From contig MFJA01000039.1 of NCBI GenBank assembly GCA_001779055.1, positions 1-15,162 of the forward strand: a DNA stretch of 15,162 bases. The letters are read 5' to 3'. Numbering within the stretch: the first letter of the stretch is position 1; every line of letters begins with the position of its first letter. A program made the translations under genes and the position numbers. Below the pieces are notes generated by a model that worked only from the letters and a program-made list of their open reading frames with translations, was not told where the DNA came from and did no database searches. Positions 5,571 through 11,548 of the stretch are shown here, piece by piece. The DNA comes from Candidatus Gottesmanbacteria bacterium RBG_16_37_8 (lineage in GTDB: Bacteria > Patescibacteriota > Microgenomatia > 2-02-FULL-39-11).

Positions 5571-5589
5571 TTTATTAATTATTAATAAA
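5571..5589. repeat. AT-only perfect inverted repeat upstream of a secreted-protein gene
   Basis: TTTATTAAT (5571-5579), a central T, and ATTAATAAA (5581-5589) form a perfect 9-bp-arm palindrome between the stop at 5557 and the gene at 5617. It could be an operator, or part of an AT-rich promoter. No clear -35/-10 pair is seen here, so the role is open. Confidence 0.5.
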
Positions 5590-5616
5590 TAAATTAAATA
5601 TAAAGGAGGAATCAAA

Positions 5617-5997
5617 ATGACTAAAAGCAATATTTATAAAGGTTTATTACCAGCAGGAATAGTTATGGTATTTGCTTTCCTGATATTAGGAGGCGTCAAG
5701 CTTGCACAGGCGTCGAGTTGTCTTAATTATACTTTTGATTACTGGCCTACACAAAATCCGTATACTTTTCACGCCAGATTGAACAAAGTCTGGTGCAAAG
5801 TTGTTTTAAAAAGGGGTTCCGAACGATACACGTTTACCACTTCTGGAAATCACTACATAAGTTGTAACGTCGCCGGAGGAATTATTATAAAAAACGGAAT
5901 ACTCATCAGCGGAATAAATACTGAGCATTTATACTTTAGTTGGTCACCGGGATGCCTCAACCTTCCGAGAGCGTGGCTGGATCAAAAGGATATTTAG
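5617..5997 (+). CDS. Secreted cysteine-containing hypothetical protein
   Basis: The 126-residue protein has a clear Sec signal peptide: MTKSNIYKG, a hydrophobic core (LLPAGIVMVFAFLILGGV), and an AQA cleavage motif at residues 30-32 before SSC. The mature part of about 94 residues is rich in aromatic residues and Gly/Asn. It has four cysteines (residues 35, 60, 83, 113), enough for two disulfides. No family is recognised. The start is fixed by AAAGGAGG (5602-5609) 7 nt upstream. It is immediately upstream of, and convergent with, a tRNA-Arg gene on the other strand. Confidence 0.7.
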   Translation: MTKSNIYKGLLPAGIVMVFAFLILGGVKLAQASSCLNYTFDYWPTQNPYTFHARLNKVWCKVVLKRGSERYTFTTSGNHYISCNVAGGIIIKNGILISGINTEHLYFSWSPGCLNLPRAWLDQKDI

Positions 5998-6010
5998 TTT
6001 GCAAAATTTG

Positions 6011-6082
6011 TATCCCCGGGCAGAATTGAACTGCCATCGGAGGTTTAGGAAACCTCTGCTCTGTCCGTTGAGCTACGGGGAC
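6011..6082 (-). tRNA. tRNA-Arg (anticodon CCU)
   Basis: The minus strand folds as a full cloverleaf. The acceptor is GTCCCCG with CGGGGAT, the D-stem GCTC/GAGC, the anticodon stem GAGGT/ACCTC around loop TTCCTAA (anticodon CCT), and the T-stem GGCAG/CTGCC around TTCAATT. The discriminator is A at 6011. The following bases are CAA, not CCA, so the 3' CCA must be added after transcription. Confidence 0.93.
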
Positions 6083-6138
6083 ATTTGTTAGCCTTACTAT
6101 TTTATCATCCAAGTGTTAAAATACGAAGTGAAATCAAG

Positions 6139-6215
6139 CGGGGCGTAGCGCAGTTGGCTAGCGCGCATCGTTCGGGACGATGAGGTCGGCGGTTCAAGTC
6201 CGCCCGCCCCGACCA
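6139..6215 (+). tRNA. tRNA-Pro (anticodon CGG)
   Basis: The acceptor is CGGGGCG (6139-6145) with CGCCCCG (6205-6211). The D-stem is GCGC/GCGC. The anticodon stem CATCG/CGATG surrounds loop TTCGGGA (anticodon CGG), and the T-stem GGCGG/CCGCC surrounds TTCAAGT. Discriminator A (6212) is followed by an encoded CCA (6213-6215). It is divergent from tRNA-Arg with a 56-bp spacer. Confidence 0.95.
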
Positions 6216-6279
6216 AGAGGTCAAAATATTACTAAATCCGTGGCTAAAAGAGAACCGTCCCCTATATTACTATATTATT

Positions 6280-6729
6280 ATGGGTGATTTAACAAATGAA
6301 TTTGAGCTACATTCAGTCGAAGATAACCCTGAAGTGGTGAGAAATTATGCTAGAACTTCCTTGGAAGAAATAAGACGACTTTTTGACACTCAATCAGGTG
6401 TACAAAGGGATATTGAAATACCTGATGATGAAACAGGAGAACTTGTCAGTAAAAGAACTGTGAAAACTTTAAGATTAGGAGATATACCTGATATCTCACT
6501 TACAGAAGTTACAGGAGAGGATAAGGTGGTAAAGAGTGCTACTTTTATGTATTATCTTCCCGAAAGATCCTCTTTTATTCAAATACTTTGGGATTTTCGT
6601 GAGGAAAGCGAAAGACCAATATCCGCTCTTGATCGAGGAATTAAAAATAATCAAAATATTGAAATTATGCATATCAAACTTAGGGAAATAAGACCTCTTA
6701 TTAAAATTGGCAAAGGCCTGTTAAAATAA
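6280..6729 (+). CDS. Hypothetical cytosolic protein
   Basis: I do not recognise this 149-residue protein. It is charged and soluble, with an acidic N-terminal half (NEFELHSVEDNPEVV, IEIPDDETGELVSK) and a C-terminal half that looks mixed alpha/beta (SATFMYYLPERSSFIQILWD). It ends in a basic segment (IRPLIKIGKGLLK). It has no signal peptide, membrane helix or cysteine. Tandem TATATT boxes (6263-6268, 6271-6276) and an intermediate TACTAT (6268-6273, 6 nt before the ATG) suggest another leaderless start. No Shine-Dalgarno is present. It begins 64 bp after tRNA-Pro. Confidence 0.6.
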   Translation: MGDLTNEFELHSVEDNPEVVRNYARTSLEEIRRLFDTQSGVQRDIEIPDDETGELVSKRTVKTLRLGDIPDISLTEVTGEDKVVKSATFMYYLPERSSFIQILWDFREESERPISALDRGIKNNQNIEIMHIKLREIRPLIKIGKGLLK

Positions 6730-6915
6730 GATCCAACTTCGTCTAACAGGGAGTACACATAGGAGAAGATCATCTAAAATTATCAATCGGGTACAATTGA
6801 TCCAGTAGCTTGCTCCAAAATTACACCGGCATCTTTCTTTAAATTCAGGAGAAGCAAAAAAACAAAAGCATAGAATATATAATTCTTATGCATAGTAAAA
6901 TAATAACATAACAAA

Positions 6916-7662
6916 ATGAAATTAAATAAGGATGTCGTCAAGTTTATTATTATCCGGACGGTTGGGAATTTTTTGGTTCTAACTTCACTTTTGGGGATTG
7001 TTCTGACATTGGGACCGGCAGGATATCTTGAGGCAGCATACAGGATTAATCAGATTAGAAATATCCGCTATGAGGTGTTTTTCCGGCCGGCTAAAGCTGA
7101 ACCTGTGGAAATTGCAGATCAATTGATTCCAACGCCGACTTATGTTCCTCCGAATAATACCTTTTTCGGGCAGATTGCCGGTGGCGACAAGATTGAAATC
7201 ATTGAACCGGTATCAACACAATTCGGGATAGTTATTCCCAAAATAGGAGCCAATGCGCCAATTATTCCCAATGTTGATCCATCCAATCCTAAATTATTCC
7301 TGCCTATTCTCAAACAAGGGGTAGCCCATGCTTTGGGAACAGTATTCCCGGGGGTTATCGGTAATATTTATTTATTTGCCCACTCAACGGATAATTTCTG
7401 GAATGTAGGAAGATATAATGCTATTTTTTATCTTCTTAAGGAGATGGAAAACGGAGATGAGATTAATCTGATTTATAAAGGCAACAGATATATTTACAGG
7501 GTAACTAATAAGCTGATAATAAGTCCGACTGATGTTGAATATTTAACCAAACAGACAAATTATGAGCAATTGACTTTGCAGACCTGCTGGCCGCCGGGAA
7601 CAACTTTCAAACGCTTAATTGTGATTGCCAGACCGGAGAAGGATTTGAATCAAAGTTTGTAA
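6916..7662 (+). CDS. Sortase-family transpeptidase
   Basis: The 248-residue protein has an N-terminal membrane helix (about residues 8-33), a Pro-rich linker (about 70-82, IPTPTYVPPNN) and a sortase beta-barrel from about residue 100. The catalytic triad is visible: His156 in LFAHSTDN, Cys224 in LTLQTCWPPGTT, and Arg233 in FKRLIVIAR. The FGIVIPKIGANAPI strand and GVAHALGT segment are also typical. Sortases cut a C-terminal sorting signal and join the protein to peptidoglycan, a pilin or another surface acceptor. The TLQTC and TTFKRLIV spacing fits the class D/E-like sortases more than class A, but the class is not certain. No sorting-signal protein is found in the window. The gene is preceded by a 186-bp stretch without recognised elements and convergent with the minus-strand operon at 7682. 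Confidence 0.9.
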   Translation: MKLNKDVVKFIIIRTVGNFLVLTSLLGIVLTLGPAGYLEAAYRINQIRNIRYEVFFRPAKAEPVEIADQLIPTPTYVPPNNTFFGQIAGGDKIEIIEPVSTQFGIVIPKIGANAPIIPNVDPSNPKLFLPILKQGVAHALGTVFPGVIGNIYLFAHSTDNFWNVGRYNAIFYLLKEMENGDEINLIYKGNRYIYRVTNKLIISPTDVEYLTKQTNYEQLTLQTCWPPGTTFKRLIVIARPEKDLNQSL

Positions 7663-7690
7663 AGTTTATAAAGTACTGAGTTTATAAAGT
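7654..7690. repeat. Short tandem repeat at a convergent gene junction
   Basis: AGTTTGTAAAG (7654-7664), AGTTTATAAAG (7663-7673) and AGTTTATAAAG (7679-7689) are three near-identical copies. They cover the last codons of the sortase gene and the stop codon of the convergent gene. Confidence 0.6.
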
Positions 7691-7918
7691 TGTGGTGGGG
7701 GTGGGAGGTTCCGGTGAGGGAGTGGGTGATTCTAAAAGATCAGAGAAGTTGGAACGCCCCTGATTTTCCGGAGAGCTAATTGAAGCAGAGGGACTTGCTG
7801 AAAAATCTCCGGGAAAGGAAAAAAATCGCTTCAGGTCAGTTGTTTTGCTAAGAAAGTAGATAAAAACTACCAAGACAATCAAACCGAAAAAGAGAGCTAA
7901 TGTTTTTTTATCAATCAT
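7682..7918 (-). CDS. Small single-helix membrane protein with Ser/Pro-rich tail
   Basis: The 78-residue protein has one membrane helix (about residues 6-24, TLALFFGLIVLVVFIYFL), a short basic stop (KTTDLKR), and a low-complexity Ser/Pro/Thr tail (SASPSASISSPENQG, ending ESPTPSPEPPTPTTTL). The tail looks like a flexible surface linker that could cross the cell wall. It starts 8 nt after the stop of the PEGA-domain gene and is likely cotranscribed with it. No Shine-Dalgarno is seen. No family is recognised. Confidence 0.6.
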   Translation of the reverse strand: MIDKKTLALFFGLIVLVVFIYFLSKTTDLKRFFSFPGDFSASPSASISSPENQGRSNFSDLLESPTPSPEPPTPTTTL

Positions 7919-7925
7919 AGCGGGA

Positions 7926-9149
7926 TTATCTTAAATCGACTTCGTAAAGGTCAGCCAGCTCCTTTTGATTAAAATTGGTGAGAATAATAATTTTTCCTCC
8001 AGGAGCCCAGGGAAAGACGAGATTGTCAACAAAGGGACCGGAATAGAGGGATCTTTTATTCTGTCTATCATAATCCATTATATATATTTTATCTTTTTCA
8101 GCTATGAGAAAATGCTTGGAGTCGGTATACCAGATCGGAGCAGAAACGTCAGTCTGGCTTTTGGAAACATCAGTCAGATAATAATTTTTATCTTCCTTGA
8201 TATCGTAGATATAGTATTTGTCTTTTTCTATCTTTCTTACTTCTTCTGTCGGATTAACGCCTATTAACGGCGGAATTTTTATGGGAGCAAGTTCTGCTGA
8301 AGCGGTGGCCTGGTATAGTATTTTGGAGTCATCAGGGGAAAAGCGGATTTGATCCGTATTTTCGGAGAGAAATAGAGAAACTTGCGGATTTAATGTTGCC
8401 AGTTTCAGATTTTCGTCTTGGTTAATTTCCTGCTGCCAATCCTGAATGATTTCATTAAATCTAAAGGTAACATCAATGGTTGGATTTCCGAAGTTTTCCT
8501 GAGAAACAAGATAGGCCAGGTAGGGAGAGGCTGATTTTGTCTTAGGATCTATAAAGGCAATAATAATTTCTTTTTCCGTTGCCGACCAATAAATTTCAGC
8601 CTGGTCATAATTATAATCCCGATTTGCGATAAAAACCTGTTTAGGTTCGGGTCTATTGCCCAAAGGACCGTTTCTTAATTCCATTAGCCAGAGTCCGTTT
8701 TTGGTTTTCAGAGTAACAGGATCGGTATCGGCGTTGGTAATAAAATAGGCTACTTTGGTTGAGGACGGCGAGAGATGGGGTGAAAGAATTCCGGTAGTGG
8801 TGACAGCTTTTAAGGACGGGTTGTTGGGGATAAGAAGAGCATCAATTTGGCTGACAACTTCGCCCTGAACCCTAATCCTTTTTTCCCATACCTGGTAGCC
8901 TTCTTTACTTATTCTTACCTGATACCAGTCAGGAGGCAGAGTAATGGAGGCATCGGTGGCTGAAGTTAATTTATCATTGACATAGATAGAGGCTTTTTCA
9001 GGGTAGGATGAAACAGAAAGGATTCCGGTCGGGTTGACTATATTTTTTTGCCGATCATAACGGTATCCCCGACCGTAGAGGATGATACTTGTTGCCAGAG
9101 TAATGACAAAAACAATTGAGAATAAGGAGAATAACAATCTCTTGGCCAT
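7926..9149 (-). CDS. PEGA-domain protein with beta-propeller-like region, membrane-anchored
   Basis: The 407-residue protein has an N-terminal membrane helix (about residues 5-25) and a PEGA domain at about residues 38-110 (TGILSVSSYPEKASIYVND, then LPPDWYQVRISKEGYQVW). About 290 further residues hold TolB/WD40-like blades, for example FSPDDSKILYQ, IWYTDSKHFLIAEKDKIYIM and WAPGGKIIIL. PEGA domains are usually extracellular and associated with surface-layer or cell-wall proteins, so I infer an outer-face scaffold or binding protein. The architecture recurs in Patescibacteria. It heads a two-gene minus-strand operon and is divergent from mreB, 72 bp away. An extended -10 box lies 14 nt before its ATG. 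Confidence 0.82.
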   Translation of the reverse strand: MAKRLLFSLFSIVFVITLATSIILYGRGYRYDRQKNIVNPTGILSVSSYPEKASIYVNDKLTSATDASITLPPDWYQVRISKEGYQVWEKRIRVQGEVVSQIDALLIPNNPSLKAVTTTGILSPHLSPSSTKVAYFITNADTDPVTLKTKNGLWLMELRNGPLGNRPEPKQVFIANRDYNYDQAEIYWSATEKEIIIAFIDPKTKSASPYLAYLVSQENFGNPTIDVTFRFNEIIQDWQQEINQDENLKLATLNPQVSLFLSENTDQIRFSPDDSKILYQATASAELAPIKIPPLIGVNPTEEVRKIEKDKYYIYDIKEDKNYYLTDVSKSQTDVSAPIWYTDSKHFLIAEKDKIYIMDYDRQNKRSLYSGPFVDNLVFPWAPGGKIIILTNFNQKELADLYEVDLR

Positions 9150-9163
9150 AAAAAACGATTGTA

Positions 9164-9174
9164 ATTATAGCATA
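9164..9174 (-). promoter_or_regulatory. Extended -10 promoter of the PEGA-domain gene
   Basis: On the minus strand TATGC is followed by a perfect TATAAT (9169-9164), giving an extended -10 box. The predicted start is near 9157, 8 nt before the ATG. No good -35 is visible. The same bases read TATAGC on the plus strand (9166-9171), a weak candidate -10 for mreB. Confidence 0.5.
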
Positions 9175-9221
9175 GGGAAGGTAGAATAATTAGCGGTTAG
9201 GGTATAGCGTCTTTAGAATTT

Positions 9222-10244
9222 ATGCTATTCAAAAGGTTGGGTATCGATCTGGGGACCGCAAATTCACTGGTTTATCTGACCGGTGAGGGAGTGGTATTGA
9301 ATGAACCAACGGTTGTTGCTGTGTCAATTGAAGACAACAGGGTGGTAGCAGTTGGCAATGAAGCCAAACAGATGCTGGGGCGAACGCCCGGCAATATCGT
9401 AGCCTCACGGCCGCTCAAAGACGGAGTGATTGCCGATTATGTGGTGACTGAAGCGATGCTGAGATACTTTTTGGACAGAGTATGCGGACGGACCCGCTTT
9501 TTCAAGCCGGAAGTAATGATTTGCATTCCGGCCGGATGCACCCAAGTTGAACGAAGAGCTGTTATGGATGCGACATTATCTGCCGGAGCCAGGACTGTTT
9601 ACATGATTGAAGAACCATTAGCGGCGGCAATAGGAGCAAAAATTCCCATTGCCCAGGCATCGGGGAATATGATTGTTGATACCGGCGGAGGATCTTCTGA
9701 AACGGCTGTTATTTCACTTGGCGGAGTTGTGGTACATAACTCGGTGAGAGTTGCCGGAAATAAACTGGATGAGTCACTGACAGCTTACATTAAGAAAAAA
9801 TATAATCTAATTATCGGAGAGAGGATGGCAGAGGAAGTAAAAATTCAAATCGGTGATGCCATGCCGCAAAGGAGTGCAGTTAAAGCTAATACGCCTAAGA
9901 AGATGGAAGTCAGGGGTAGAGATTCACTTTCTGGATTACCCAGAATGCTGGAGTTAACCAGTGAAGAAGTGACAGCTGCCCTGTCAGGACCGCTCAACAG
10001 CATAATTGTCGGGATCAAAGAAGTATTGGAAAATACGCCACCGGAACTGGCTTCAGATATTATTGATAAAGGAATTGTACTATCCGGAGGGACAGCACTT
10101 CTTCGCAATATCGATAAACTTATTACGCAAGCAACAGGAGTTGCTGTTCATGTAGCTGAAGATCCGCTTCTTTGTGTTGTCAGGGGAACAGGGGTGGCAC
10201 TGGAGAATATTGATTTATACAAAAGGACGATAGCCAGAAGATGA
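9222..10244 (+). CDS. mreB: Rod-shape-determining protein MreB
   Basis: This 340-residue actin-family protein has the family's normal length. It shows phosphate-1 loop IDLGTANSLVY (residues about 8-18), VASRPLKDGVIADYVVTEAML, the CIPAGCTQVERRAV segment, IEEPLAAAIGA, phosphate-2 loop DTGGGSSETAVISLGG (usually DIGGGTTE), and the adenosine motif GIVLSGGTALLRNID (usually GGGALL). MreB polymerises into membrane-bound filaments that position peptidoglycan synthesis. No mreC or mreD follows: the next 309 bp are non-coding and then glycosyltransferase genes begin. The start is the only reasonable ATG and has no Shine-Dalgarno. Confidence 0.95.
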   Translation: MLFKRLGIDLGTANSLVYLTGEGVVLNEPTVVAVSIEDNRVVAVGNEAKQMLGRTPGNIVASRPLKDGVIADYVVTEAMLRYFLDRVCGRTRFFKPEVMICIPAGCTQVERRAVMDATLSAGARTVYMIEEPLAAAIGAKIPIAQASGNMIVDTGGGSSETAVISLGGVVVHNSVRVAGNKLDESLTAYIKKKYNLIIGERMAEEVKIQIGDAMPQRSAVKANTPKKMEVRGRDSLSGLPRMLELTSEEVTAALSGPLNSIIVGIKEVLENTPPELASDIIDKGIVLSGGTALLRNIDKLITQATGVAVHVAEDPLLCVVRGTGVALENIDLYKRTIARR

Positions 10245-10553
10245 CGACATAAATAATAAATTCTAAGATACAAGAAACAAAGAATCATAGTAAAGTTGCA
10301 TTGACTAAGAGAAATTTTGTCTTATAATTTCATTATATAAGTTTATTAATTCATTTTCTTCATGAACATCATCTTCAAGTCATTCAACACTTATAGTAAA
10401 ATTGATTCCTGCTATAATGCTGTTAATCCATGATTACTATAGATGATAATTCAGATTACTATAATGCAATTAATACCCTGAATACCATATGTATACAGAT
10501 GGGGCAAAAAAGAGATTTATTAAATTGGATACAGTGACTCTTAAATTTTAATT
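10245..10553. other. Non-coding 309-bp region with promoter and repeated ATAGTAA boxes
   Basis: No credible ORF is seen. The AT-rich stretch holds three TATAAT hexamers (10323, 10413, 10460) and four copies of the 7-mer ATAGTAA or its complement: direct at 10287-10293 and 10393-10399, inverted at 10434-10440 and 10456-10462. The last two belong to a direct repeat GATTACTATA (10432-10441 and 10454-10463), 22 bp apart, about two helical turns. CTATAATGC is also repeated (10412-10420, 10459-10467). It may be the regulatory region of the following gene, or contain a small RNA gene. Confidence 0.45.
10301..10328 (+). promoter_or_regulatory. Good sigma70-type promoter in the non-coding region
   Basis: TTGACT (10301-10306), 16 nt and TATAAT (10323-10328) predict a start near 10335. 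That is about 219 nt before the next start codon, so it would give an unusually long leader for this window or a separate small RNA. Confidence 0.5.
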
Positions 10554-11501
10554 ATGGGATTAAATTATAAAAAAATATTAGGAGTTAATATTACTATTGA
10601 CAATGAAGAGAAAATCCTAGAGGAAATAAGAAAGTATCTAAAAACAAAGAACAAAGAACAGAGAACAGAGAACAAAAAGACGATAAATCCTTTTATTATT
10701 TGTACTCCGAATCCGGAAATTGTAATTTATGCCCAAAAAGATTCTGTCTTTATAGAGATCGTCAATACGGCCCAAATTAATATTCCCGACGGAAAGGGAA
10801 TAGTCTGGGCATTAAAAAAAATATTTGATATTAAAATAAAGCCGATTCCGGGGGCAGATTTGATGCAAAGTCTTTGTCAATTGGCAGCCGGAAACACCTA
10901 TACAATAGGACTTATAGGAGGAAGGGGAGGTTTAGCACTCGAAACACGGAAGTGCTTACGAAAAATGTATCCAAAATTAAAAATTGAGGTTTTGGGAGAG
11001 CCGGAAGTTGAAATAAAAAATAACAAATTACAAATAATCCCGCCTCAGCGGGATCCCGCAAGCGGCGGGACAAATTACAAAGAACAAAAAACAAATTTGA
11101 TAATTTCAGATGATTTGGGAAGATCTATTAACATCAATAAATACTTTGATAATTTGGTCCAACAAATTGATAAGCAGAAAATCGATATAATATTGGTGGC
11201 GATGGGATTTCCCAAACAGGAATATTTTATTAGTCGTTTGTCGTTGGTCGCCCGCCTTGCGGCGAGGCAGGTTGGCCGTTGGCCGATGAGAAGACCGTTG
11301 GTGATGATGGGGGTGGGAGGCAGTTTTGATTATATTGCCGGCAGAGTTGAGAGAGCTCCGGATTGGATGAAGAGAGCCGGGATCGAGTGGTTATACCGTT
11401 TATTAGTCGAACCATGGCGGATTAAAAGACAACTTATAGGCTCACAGTTTTTTCTCCGGGTTATAATATCAACCTGTTGTCAAGGTGCCACCTTGACATA
11501 A
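10554..11501 (+). CDS. WecG/TagA/CpsF-family glycosyltransferase, expanded by repeat-derived segments
   Basis: Family motifs run through the 315-residue protein: CTPNPEIVIYA (50-60), IPDGKGIVWALK (77-88), PIPGADLMQSL (98-107), LIGGRGG (120-126), LVAMGFPKQEYF (214-225), GVGGSFDYIAGRVERAPDW (253-271) and EWLYRLLVEPWRIKRQ (278-293). The family transfers N-acetylmannosamine(-uronate) or similar sugars from UDP donors to undecaprenyl-linked acceptors for teichoic acid, ECA or capsule. The usual length is about 240-250. The excess comes from residues about 31-42, 157-182 and 227-245, each encoded by 7-nt tandem repeats, two around a GC-rich palindrome. Residues 309-315 come from a hairpin. All core motifs are intact, so it may still be active. 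It starts the polysaccharide gene cluster. Confidence 0.88.
   Translation: MGLNYKKILGVNITIDNEEKILEEIRKYLKTKNKEQRTENKKTINPFIICTPNPEIVIYAQKDSVFIEIVNTAQINIPDGKGIVWALKKIFDIKIKPIPGADLMQSLCQLAAGNTYTIGLIGGRGGLALETRKCLRKMYPKLKIEVLGEPEVEIKNNKLQIIPPQRDPASGGTNYKEQKTNLIISDDLGRSININKYFDNLVQQIDKQKIDIILVAMGFPKQEYFISRLSLVARLAARQVGRWPMRRPLVMMGVGGSFDYIAGRVERAPDWMKRAGIEWLYRLLVEPWRIKRQLIGSQFFLRVIISTCCQGATLT
10644..10678 (+). repeat. Five-copy heptamer tandem repeat inside the WecG/TagA-like gene
   Basis: ACAAAGA, ACAAAGA, ACAGAGA, ACAGAGA and ACAAAAA follow one another without gaps. They encode residues about 31-42 (TKNKEQRTENKK), a polar insertion between the N-terminal helix and the CTPNPE motif. Confidence 0.8.
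11023..11097 (+). repeat. Composite in-frame insertion: heptamers, GC-rich palindrome, heptamers
   Basis: Two heptamers (ACAAATT, ACAAATA; 11023-11036) are followed by two adjacent GC-rich hairpins: CCCGC/GCGGG at 11039-11052 and TCCCGC/GCGGGA at 11054-11070. Four more heptamers follow (ACAAATT, ACAAAGA, ACAAAAA, ACAAATT; 11070-11097). The heptamers are of the same family as the array at 10644. The block is about 75 nt and encodes residues about 157-182. Confidence 0.75.
11233..11288 (+). repeat. Second composite in-frame insertion with a different heptamer
   Basis: GTCGTTT and GTCGTTG (11233-11246), then GTCG, lead into a GC-rich palindromic core with CGCC/GGCG at 11253-11264 and GCCT/AGGC at 11254-11268. 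GCCGTTG and GCCGATG (11275-11288) follow. It encodes residues about 227-245 (an Arg/Ala/Leu-rich loop) between the PKQE and GVGGSFD motifs. Confidence 0.65.
11478..11498 (+). repeat. Perfect hairpin at the 3' end of the WecG/TagA-like gene
   Basis: TGTCAAGGT (11478-11486) and ACCTTGACA (11490-11498) pair across GCC. The stop codon TAA follows directly (11499-11501), so the hairpin writes the last seven residues (CQGATLT). A CTTTTTTC run lies at 11513-11520. It may act as a weak terminator, or be a dispersed palindromic repeat. Confidence 0.6.
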
Positions 11502-11509
11502 CATATAAT

Positions 11510-11539
11510 TTGCTTTTTTCTTTTTAAATAATTTACAAT
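11510..11539 (+). promoter_or_regulatory. Promoter of the first GT4 gene
   Basis: TTGCTT (11510-11515), 18 nt and TACAAT (11534-11539) predict a start near 11546, about 3 nt before the ATG at 11549. The mRNA would be nearly leaderless. Confidence 0.4.
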
Positions 11540-11548
11540 TGCCCCACA

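Noticed and set aside
6730..6915. Possible RNA gene or promoter in the 186-bp gap before the sortase gene
   Set aside because: I found no stable hairpin, convincing -35/-10 pair or repeat; only weak AT-rich boxes near the start codon.
7965..8267. Plus-strand open frame of 100 codons
   Set aside because: It is antisense to the PEGA/propeller gene, with a hydrophobic shadow translation and no start signals.
11023..11097. CRISPR-like repeat array
   Set aside because: The units are 7 nt with no spacers, and there are no cas genes; this is tandem repeat sequence, not CRISPR.
10554..11501. WecG/TagA-like gene as a pseudogene because of its repeats
   Set aside because: The frame is continuous and every core motif is present, so an expanded but possibly functional enzyme is more likely.
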